DNA of 64,000 nt. Source: Caldifarciminota bacterium (GTDB lineage: Bacteria; Hydrothermota; Tepidihabitantia; SM23-42). Shown here piece by piece: positions 58,329-64,000 of the stretch (position 1 is its first letter; each line of letters starts with the position of its first letter). The notes beneath the pieces were generated by a model that saw nothing but the letters and a program-made list of their open reading frames with translations, did not search any database and had not been told where the DNA came from. The stretch covers positions 970,218 to 1,034,217 of the forward strand of contig CP070686.1 of assembly GCA_020353055.1 (NCBI GenBank). Reading direction: 5' to 3'. The translations under genes and the position numbers were made by a program.

Positions 58329-58356
58329 AATTTAGCCAAAAAAACACTTATGTCAA
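58329..58356 (-). promoter_or_regulatory. Probable leaderless promoter of the GHL10 gene
   Basis: TTGACA (58356-58351), 16-bp spacer, weaker TAAATT (58334-58329), 5 nt to GTG 58323. Confidence 0.65.
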
Positions 58357-58420
58357 TTTCAAATTCCGGCCTTTTGATGAACAACAATGCACACTGCAGT
58401 TTTACAGTACAACTATCTTA

Positions 58421-58448
58421 TTGACTTTATGACGAATTTACATAGAAT
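58421..58448 (+). promoter_or_regulatory. Promoter of the slipin-archaemetzincin operon
   Basis: TTGACT (58421-58426), 16-bp spacer, TAGAAT (58443-58448). Predicted start 58455 opens the ribosome site AAGGAGG (58455-58461), an 11-nt leader to ATG 58466. Confidence 0.8.
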
Positions 58449-58465
58449 ATTGCAAAGGAGGATCT

Positions 58466-59218
58466 ATGGGAGTACCAACAATTCTTATCATTGTAGTAGT
58501 GCTGATCATCCTCAGTTCAATCAAAGTTCTTAAAGAATATGAGAGGGCAATCGTGTTCAGACTTGGCCGTTTTGTAAAAGTAAAGGGACCGGGTATCTTC
58601 ATTCTCTGGCCCGGCATCGATAAAATGGCCAAGGTACACCTACGCGTAATAACCATGGATGTACCGCCTCAGGATGTCATCACAAAAGACAATATATCGA
58701 TCAAAGTCAATGCCGTCGGTTATTTCCGGGTATTCGATCCAGCTAAGTCGATACTCGAGGTTGAGGACTATATGTATGCGACGAGCCAACTCGCTCAGAC
58801 GACGCTACGTAGCGTGCTTGGAGAATATGAACTCGACGAAATCCTGATGCAGCGCGAAAAAATAAACGTGAGGTTACAGAAAATCATCGATCAGCAAACT
58901 GATCCCTGGGGCATAAAGGTCTCCACGGTTGAGATTAAACATGTCGACATACCACAGGAGATGCAGAGAGCTATTGCCCGGCAGGCCGAAGCCGAACGTG
59001 AACGTCGCGCAAAAGTCATCCACGCCGAAGGAGAACTACAAGCTGCCGACAAACTCAACCGTGCAGCCAAGATTATCGGTGAAACCAACGTAGGTATTCA
59101 GCTCCGTTTTCTACAGACCCTCACCGAAGTTGCCACTGAGAAGAATTCAACAACCATATTCCCGGTTCCGATCGACCTCTTTGCTCCGTTCCTCAAGAAA
59201 CTCCAGAAAGAAAAGTGA
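58466..59218 (+). CDS. Slipin/stomatin-like SPFH membrane protein
   Basis: 250 residues. One N-terminal hydrophobic hairpin ([17 protein letters not shown]), then the SPFH domain with the stomatin signature ([11 protein letters not shown]-like [42 protein letters not shown]) and a C-terminal coiled coil with [19 protein letters not shown]. Slipins usually pair with an NfeD-type membrane protease gene; here none is present. The next gene, overlapping by 4 bp, is a zinc protease (archaemetzincin). Forms oligomeric membrane platforms. Confidence 0.95.
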   Translation: MGVPTILIIVVVLIILSSIKVLKEYERAIVFRLGRFVKVKGPGIFILWPGIDKMAKVHLRVITMDVPPQDVITKDNISIKVNAVGYFRVFDPAKSILEVEDYMYATSQLAQTTLRSVLGEYELDEILMQREKINVRLQKIIDQQTDPWGIKVSTVEIKHVDIPQEMQRAIARQAEAERERRAKVIHAEGELQAADKLNRAAKIIGETNVGIQLRFLQTLTEVATEKNSTTIFPVPIDLFAPFLKKLQKEK

Positions 59219-59700
59219 CGATAGTACATCTGCAAAAAGGGTTGAATTGCTACAACCCAGTTGAAAAATCATTGCAGTATCATCTCAAGGTAGAAGCACG
59301 CTTCGGAGGATATTTCGAAATACCAGCTGATTCATACAACCCATGGCGAAAGCAATACGATCCTGAACGGTTTGCCAGAACGCTGCTCCGGTCCAAGGAA
59401 CCCAACGCCAACTTCCATCTGGGTATCGTCGATGTTGACATCTATGCTCTTGGCATGAATTACATCTTTGGAATTGCCAATCCCCTGCTCGGTTCTGCGG
59501 TCGTCTCATTGTTTCGCTTGACGGGTCCGCGATTGGAGGAACGCCTGGGCAAGGAAGCCATACATGAAACCGGACATCTCCTGGGACTGACCCATTGCGA
59601 TAGCCCTCGTTGCGTAATGTATTTCTCAAACACCATCGATGATACTGACAAAAAGGACATGAGTTTGTGCATGCAATGCAGGAGGAAAATTGAAGAGTAA
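59215..59700 (+). CDS. Archaemetzincin-type zinc metalloprotease
   Basis: 161 residues from GTG 59215, overlapping the slipin stop. The extended archaemetzincin motif is complete: [12 protein letters not shown] (His117, Glu118, His121, His127, Cys128), then Cys133-Val-Met and CMQC (Cys152, Cys155), which bind a second zinc. Soluble single-domain peptidase with a preference unknown even in studied homologues. Tight coupling to slipin suggests it acts at that membrane platform. Confidence 0.93.
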   Translation: MTIVHLQKGLNCYNPVEKSLQYHLKVEARFGGYFEIPADSYNPWRKQYDPERFARTLLRSKEPNANFHLGIVDVDIYALGMNYIFGIANPLLGSAVVSLFRLTGPRLEERLGKEAIHETGHLLGLTHCDSPRCVMYFSNTIDDTDKKDMSLCMQCRRKIEE

Positions 59701-60778
59701 GTACACTCTTTTCACACCGGGCCCGATCGATGTTCCTGAAGAAGTATTACAGAAAACATCCTGTCCCCTCTTATATCACCGTGAAAATGCATTCGGGGAG
59801 TTGTATAATAGCGTCACAGAAAATCTCAAGAAGGTCCTTTTCGCACAAAACTGTGAGATATTTTTCTTCACATCATCAGGTACTGGTGCGATGGAGGCTG
59901 CGTGCTGCAATCTTCTATCGCGCAAAGACAAACCGATCGTGGCGATTTCCGGAAAATTCGGCGAACGCTGGCTCGAGCTGTGCACCGCGTACGGCATCGA
60001 CCCCATTGTCATCAAAGCAGAATATGGCAGATCGATCACCCCAGATCAAATCGAAGAAGCCCTCGACAGGGCACGCACATCAACGGTGATATTAACGACA
60101 CTGACCGAAACCTCCACCGGCGCGCTCAACGACATAAAGCAGTTCGGTGAGATCTCAAAGAAACACGACGCCTATCTGGTGGTCGATGGTGTCGCCGGTC
60201 TGGCTGCTGACTATTGCAACCAGGATGAGTGGCATATCGATGCCCTGATCGGAGCATCCCAAAAGGCGTTGATGGCGCCGCCTGGTATTGCATTTATTTC
60301 ACTGTCCAAACGCGCTCTGAAGCGGATGGATGATTCGGATTTGCCCAAGTACTATTTCAACATAAAAACATACGAGAAATTCAGAAGCCGGAATCAAACT
60401 CCATTCACCCCCGCGATCACTATTCTCTGCGGTTTGAACAAAGGATTGAACATGATCCTGGAAAAAGGACTGGAAGAGAACTTCAGAAAACACAAAGAGA
60501 TCGCCGAGTATGTTCGTAAGAGGATAGCCGGGATCGGATTCGAATTGATGGCGGATAAACCTTCGAATGCACTGACCGTAATGAAAATGCCACCGGGAAA
60601 GAACAGCACGGAGATAATAAAAGAGATCAAAGAAAAGCACAGTATTCTCTTCGCTGACGGTCAGGCAAATCTTAGAGGTACGATCATCCGCATTGGTCAT
60701 ATGGGTAATTATTCAATTGAAAAACTATGCGGGGCGCTCGACGTGTTGGAGGCAGTCGCCGGCAAGGAGATGCGCTAG
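59690..60778 (+). CDS. Class V pyridoxal-phosphate aminotransferase (alanine/serine-glyoxylate type)
   Basis: 362 residues from TTG 59690, which has GGAGGAAAA just upstream and overlaps the archaemetzincin gene by 11 bp. FTPGPIDVPEEVL start, SSGTGAMEAA substrate/phosphate loop, TETSTGALNDI, VVDGVAGLAA (PLP-binding Asp) and the Schiff-base lysine in GASQKALMAPPG. The late segment ADGQANLRGTIIRIGHMG is typical of the serine--pyruvate/alanine--glyoxylate group. Likely interconverts alanine or serine with glyoxylate or hydroxypyruvate; the exact substrate is open. Confidence 0.9.
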   Translation: MKSKYTLFTPGPIDVPEEVLQKTSCPLLYHRENAFGELYNSVTENLKKVLFAQNCEIFFFTSSGTGAMEAACCNLLSRKDKPIVAISGKFGERWLELCTAYGIDPIVIKAEYGRSITPDQIEEALDRARTSTVILTTLTETSTGALNDIKQFGEISKKHDAYLVVDGVAGLAADYCNQDEWHIDALIGASQKALMAPPGIAFISLSKRALKRMDDSDLPKYYFNIKTYEKFRSRNQTPFTPAITILCGLNKGLNMILEKGLEENFRKHKEIAEYVRKRIAGIGFELMADKPSNALTVMKMPPGKNSTEIIKEIKEKHSILFADGQANLRGTIIRIGHMGNYSIEKLCGALDVLEAVAGKEMR

Positions 60779-60781
60779 ACT

Positions 60782-61786
60782 ATGCCCAGATATGTAAAGA
60801 TCGGCTACGAAGGTGTCGAGATAGACCTCCCCGTACACGCGCTATATATATACCGCGGTGCCGATCAACTCATCGACAACATATTCACTCTTATCAATGA
60901 CGGAATAGAACGCCGCGAAAGAGTTGTCTTCGTAGGAAACCAGCGTATGTGCAAGATGCTTCGCAAGAAATTCCGTAATCGCATTACCACCGTCAGTGAA
61001 GGAGTGCGCGCAAAATCGCTGATCAACTGGCTGAAGCGTGAATACAAGAAATTGCCCAAGACCCGTGAAGGTCTGAGGGTCCTGGTGGAATGCAACAAAA
61101 CACATGTCGAGTTTGAGAGTGGGCTCGATGACCTGAGCCATCAGCCCGATTACAGGATTTTTGTACTCTGCATGTATGACGTGACCGAGGTCACTTCGTT
61201 TGAACTCGTTGAAACGCTGAAGACACATCCATATGTATTCGTCGAACATCTAATACAGCCCAACTGCTTCTACTCACGCGTAAAACAACAGAACTGGATC
61301 GACGCACTTACCGGCGTTTTCAACAGGAAGTATTTTGACAAACAGCTCAGCACGGAATTACAGCGGGCCTCACGCTACGAGCACAGCCTTGCGGTCATTT
61401 TGATGGATGTCGACAGGCTCAGAATGGTGAATGAAGAATTCGGCATCGAGACCGGGGACGGCGTCCTACAACAACTTGCGAGAATCCTTGAGCGCAGTCT
61501 TCGGAGTGTCGACATCCTTGCACGATACGGCAGCGACGAATTTGCGGCATTGCTGCCGGAGACGAAAAAAGCCTACGCTCAAAAAACTGCCCAAAGAATA
61601 TTGCGAAGTGTCAGGAATCATGACTTTTTCAAAGATGATCTGCGGGTAAAGGAAATAAGTCTATCCGTCGGCGTCGTCGGTTTCCCTGAAGATGCCGGCG
61701 GCGTAAAGGAAATGATCAAAAAAGCAGAACAAGCTCTCCGAAAAGCCAAGCGTCAAGGCGGTAGCACGGTTTTCGGATATGAATAG
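60782..61786 (+). CDS. GGDEF protein with N-terminal MEDS-like domain
   Basis: 334 residues. Residues 1-165 match the MEDS/DcmR-type sensory domain (HALYIYRGADQLIDNIFTLI, ERVVFVGN ... DYRIFVLCMYD). The GGDEF domain follows (about 172-334), with LAVILMDVDRLRMVNEEFG and the signature RYGSDEF (GSDEF about 250-254), one residue off GGDEF. An RxxD product-inhibition site (RSVD) lies just upstream. Probably an active or weakly active diguanylate cyclase. It starts 3 bp after the aminotransferase stop; a terminator is not evident. Confidence 0.88.
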   Translation: MPRYVKIGYEGVEIDLPVHALYIYRGADQLIDNIFTLINDGIERRERVVFVGNQRMCKMLRKKFRNRITTVSEGVRAKSLINWLKREYKKLPKTREGLRVLVECNKTHVEFESGLDDLSHQPDYRIFVLCMYDVTEVTSFELVETLKTHPYVFVEHLIQPNCFYSRVKQQNWIDALTGVFNRKYFDKQLSTELQRASRYEHSLAVILMDVDRLRMVNEEFGIETGDGVLQQLARILERSLRSVDILARYGSDEFAALLPETKKAYAQKTAQRILRSVRNHDFFKDDLRVKEISLSVGVVGFPEDAGGVKEMIKKAEQALRKAKRQGGSTVFGYE

Positions 61787-61836
61787 CATGCAGGCTCTAG
61801 ATCCAGTACAACATAGAAATAATACTGGAATATTTC

Positions 61837-61864
61837 TCGACATTCGTTTTATTTGTAGTATGGT
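61837..61864 (+). promoter_or_regulatory. Probable promoter of divIVA
   Basis: TCGACA (61837-61842), 16-bp spacer, TATGGT (61859-61864). Weaker boxes; predicted leader of about 14 nt with GCGGAGG before ATG 61885. Confidence 0.55.
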
Positions 61865-61884
61865 GACGCAAAAGCGGAGGTAAT

Positions 61885-62334
61885 ATGCCAATCACACCAT
61901 TGGAAATCCGCAAGCAGGAATTCAAGAAAAAAGTGCGCGGCTATGACCCTCATGAGGTACGAGAATTCCTTGACATGGTCGCGACGGAGATAGAAGAACT
62001 GCTGCGAGCTAATGCCGGTCTTTCTGAACGGGTAAAAGACATGGACCTAAAGATCGAAGACTACAGACGCATGGAACAAATACTTCAGGATACATTAACA
62101 ACAACACAAAAAGCTGCCGATGAGCTAAAGAATGGTGCAAAAAAGGAAGCAGAGACAATCATTGCTAATGCCCGGGTCGAAGCACAACGATTTCTGAAAG
62201 AAGCGCAGACCGAACTCAGCAGGATAAGGGAAGAAACAAAGATCGTTGAACATCAGAAACTTCTACTCGTATCTGAGTTTCGCGGATTGCTTGAGTCCTA
62301 CCTGCGTTTGCTTGAGAGACTCGAAAAGAAGTGA
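61885..62334 (+). CDS. DivIVA-domain protein
   Basis: 149 residues. The N-terminal membrane-curvature domain ITPLEIRKQEFKKKVRGYDPHEVREFLDMV is the DivIVA signature; the rest is a long coiled coil (about 30-145). DivIVA marks cell poles or septa and recruits other proteins. Presence in a Gram-negative-type genome is less usual than in Gram-positives but known. It overlaps the PNP gene by 4 bp, giving coupled translation with an unrelated enzyme. Confidence 0.93.
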   Translation: MPITPLEIRKQEFKKKVRGYDPHEVREFLDMVATEIEELLRANAGLSERVKDMDLKIEDYRRMEQILQDTLTTTQKAADELKNGAKKEAETIIANARVEAQRFLKEAQTELSRIREETKIVEHQKLLLVSEFRGLLESYLRLLERLEKK

Positions 62335-63143
62335 AGAATAAGGCAAAACAGGCAACCGAATATATAAGGGAACAAAGCAGGATCAAACCCACCATCGGTA
62401 TCATTCTAGGTACCGGCTTGGGCAGGCTGGCAAAGAACATTCGCGCGGCCGTGTCGATTCTCTATGACAACATCCCGAATTTCCCATCTGCTACCGTGGA
62501 ATTTCATAAAGGCAGACTCCTCATTGGTACCCTGAAGGGTAAACGTGTCGTGGCAATGCAGGGGCGATTTCACTACTACGAGGGTTACAGCGCAAAAGAG
62601 ATCACGTTACCGGTACTCGTGATGAAAATGCTTGGCGTCAAGACGCTGATCGTCTCAAATGTTAGTGGCGGTCTGAATCCTGATTTTAGTCCGGGTGCTC
62701 TCATGCTCATCAAAGACCACATTAACCTTATACCCGACAACCCGCTGCGCGGCCCTAACGAACCAAGACTGGGACCGAGGTTTCCCGACCTCTTCAACTG
62801 CTATGATTCAAAGCTCATTAAGTTGACCGAAAGAATCGCCCGCGAACAGAAGATAATGCTACATAAAGGAGTGTACGTAGCTGTTCCTGGTCCCAACCTC
62901 GAGACGAATGCAGAGTACCGTTTTCTAAGAACGATTGGTGCGGACGCAGTGGGCATGTCCACGGTGCCTGAAGTACTAATGGCACGATACCTAAAACTCA
63001 AAGTGCTGGGACTCTCAGTCATCACGGATATGGGTATAGCCGATTCGGTAAAACCCGCCAGCCTGGTTAAAATTATTAAAGCAGCAGCGAGTGCAGAGCC
63101 ACTTTTGACGCAGATTGTCTCGAATGTCGTCACTCGCCTCTAA
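62331..63143 (+). CDS. Purine nucleoside phosphorylase (family 1, trimeric type)
   Basis: 270 residues. Phosphorolysis of purine (deoxy)nucleosides for salvage. GIILGTGLGRL phosphate loop, MQGRFHYYEGYSAKEITLP, VSNVSGGLNPDF, the base-site glutamate region VPGPNLETNAEYRF and GADAVGMSTVPE. The residue equivalent to human Asn243 is Asp (VITDMG), as I recall in Bacteroidetes-type enzymes; in the human enzyme this change favours adenosine. GTG start within the divIVA stop. Confidence 0.93.
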   Translation: MKNKAKQATEYIREQSRIKPTIGIILGTGLGRLAKNIRAAVSILYDNIPNFPSATVEFHKGRLLIGTLKGKRVVAMQGRFHYYEGYSAKEITLPVLVMKMLGVKTLIVSNVSGGLNPDFSPGALMLIKDHINLIPDNPLRGPNEPRLGPRFPDLFNCYDSKLIKLTERIAREQKIMLHKGVYVAVPGPNLETNAEYRFLRTIGADAVGMSTVPEVLMARYLKLKVLGLSVITDMGIADSVKPASLVKIIKAAASAEPLLTQIVSNVVTRL

Positions 63144-63155
63144 CCCTGCCGCCTC

Positions 63156-64000
63156 ATGAAGAAAAGCATTTGGCTGTTAATCGCTTCGTCCCTACTGATT
63201 TCCCTCTACTGTGCGCGCAAGGAAGAACGCATCACCAATGCCCGGAGGTTCATAGCCGAGTGGAATTATGACCGGGCGCTGACTGAAATCATCGCATTGC
63301 GCAAAGAAAAGGATTCTGAAATACAATATCTTATTGGATATTGTTATTTGCGAAAGAATGAATATCCCGAGGCATTACAGTACTTCGGCGCATCACTGGA
63401 AATGGATACGACCTTCAAGGACAGTATCATAAGGTCATACAATAACCTTTCCCAGAACGCAATAAAGATCAACGAACCGGAACGCGCACTATTCCTTTAT
63501 CAGGAGATCGCTAAACTCGTACCTGAATATGAGCAGGCCAGCAACCTGTATCTCATCGGTGACCTGAATTTCGAGAGCGGAAACTATGAAGCAGCGATCA
63601 GGGCTTACAGACGTGCACTGCAAATCGACTCAACATCTCAGGAAGCAAAGAATGCAAAACCAAAGTTGATCAGAGCACTTGCCGCGACCGGCGACTACAC
63701 GTCTGCTCTACCGATGGCAACGGCCGAATATGAAAGACTGCAGACTGCAGCAAATCTGCTCCTTGTGAGTGAGCTACAGCTTGCCCTCGGAACAAGACAT
63801 TTCGGGGGTGGCATGCTTGACAGCGCTGAGATATATTTTGGACATATCATCGCCAACGGAGAACCGAAATCGATGCTCGACGATGCTTATTTTTATACGG
63901 CTGAGATATACTACGCACGAGGGAGTTATGATGTGGCTCTCGAGTTATACAAGAAGGTACTGCGGCTCGATCCCTATCAGAAAGGTGCGATGACAAAAAA
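63156..64000 (+). CDS. TPR lipoprotein, 3'-truncated by the window end
   Basis: About 281 residues visible from ATG 63156 to the window edge with no stop. Hydrophobic start ending LISLYC, a probable lipoprotein site (Cys19). Then TPR-like units (IQYLIGYCYLRKNEYPEALQYF, LYLIGDLNFESGNYEAAIRAY, AYFYTAEIYYARGSYDVALELY). Envelope-bound scaffold of unknown role. It follows the PNP gene by 12 bp, probably on the same message. Confidence 0.8.
   Translation, partial: MKKSIWLLIASSLLISLYCARKEERITNARRFIAEWNYDRALTEIIALRKEKDSEIQYLIGYCYLRKNEYPEALQYFGASLEMDTTFKDSIIRSYNNLSQNAIKINEPERALFLYQEIAKLVPEYEQASNLYLIGDLNFESGNYEAAIRAYRRALQIDSTSQEAKNAKPKLIRALAATGDYTSALPMATAEYERLQTAANLLLVSELQLALGTRHFGGGMLDSAEIYFGHIIANGEPKSMLDDAYFYTAEIYYARGSYDVALELYKKVLRLDPYQKGAMTK

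Noticed and set aside
62331-63143. Asp at the purine-specificity position of PNP as a novelty
   Set aside because: From memory the same ITD wording is common in Bacteroidetes-type enzymes, so it is noted only in the gene entry.
1-64000. tRNA, rRNA, CRISPR array, prophage or intact insertion sequence
   Set aside because: Looked for tRNA-like TTCGAAT arms, regular short repeats with spacers, integrase or transposase frames; none found.

Overview
This 64-kb window comes from a bacterial chromosome. I saw no plasmid, phage or intact transposase genes, no rRNA or tRNA, and no CRISPR array. The gene content suggests a Gram-negative, probably anaerobic bacterium near the Fibrobacteres-Chlorobi-Bacteroidetes side of the tree. 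An uncultivated lineage such as candidate phylum WOR-3 (Stahlbacteria) or TA06 would fit, but that placement is inference. Gram-negative evidence is a LapA/LapB pair, an LpxH-type hydrolase, an Omp85-like barrel and many lipoproteins. The FCB-like signal is four secreted beta-propeller or repeat proteins ending in a FlgD/Por-type C-terminal sorting domain, plus a Bacteroidetes-style purine nucleoside phosphorylase. TGA is used as an ordinary stop.

Layout. 0-2.6 kb: 3' part of a pyrroline-5-carboxylate dehydrogenase coupled to glutamine synthetase, closed by a strong terminator. 2.9-6.6 kb: two secreted repeat proteins with sorting tails. 6.6-11.8 kb (minus): a nitroreductase and an rnfCDGEA operon whose RnfG carries two FMN-binding domains and which has no rnfB beside it. 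11.9-22.4 kb: a divergent PhzF-family protein, a HEAT-repeat protein, a G-D-D-x-Y repeat protein, a large secreted beta-propeller protein, a sugar-type solute-binding lipoprotein without permeases, and a peptidase/propeller/Omp85-like fusion. 22.5-29.7 kb: LpxH-like enzyme, then a minus-strand operon HEAT protein-guaA-GGDEF-patatin. 29.7-36 kb: UDP-sugar dehydrogenase, a candidate small RNA, and the lapA-lapB-SPOR-mutS operon.

36-40 kb: ddl, an ANT-like nucleotidyltransferase, an SPFH protein and a degenerate nucleotide-cyclase-like protein in one direction, then a Nudix gene. 40-43.7 kb is the least ordinary stretch: a MITE-like inverted-repeat element, an isolated AT-rich HEAT-like gene, a 600-bp structured non-coding stretch and a REP-like palindrome. 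43.7-48.2 kb: an operon with a lipoprotein, a membrane protein, BtuF/C/D-type transport and YjbQ. 48.2-53.8 kb: nuclease, ndk, lytic transglycosylase, lspA, dksA-like, TPR protein, queF. 53.9-58.3 kb: a secreted propeller gene broken by an in-frame TGA, panB-deoxynucleoside kinase-folK, and a GHL10-type glycoside hydrolase. 58.5-64 kb: slipin-archaemetzincin-aminotransferase-GGDEF, then divIVA-PNP-TPR, the last gene cut by the window end.

The most striking signal is in the promoters. Nearly every operon start has TTGACA-like and TATAAT-like hexamers 16 bp apart (17 once), and the distance from the -10 box to the start codon falls into two classes. In about 18 cases only 5-7 nt separate the -10 box from ATG or GTG, so the message should be leaderless. 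In five others the gap is 15-17 nt and the predicted transcript begins exactly with the Shine-Dalgarno purines. This rule also corrects several start codons and exposes one promoter with no gene, which ends at a terminator about 78 nt later: a candidate small RNA carrying an anti-Shine-Dalgarno pyrimidine tract.
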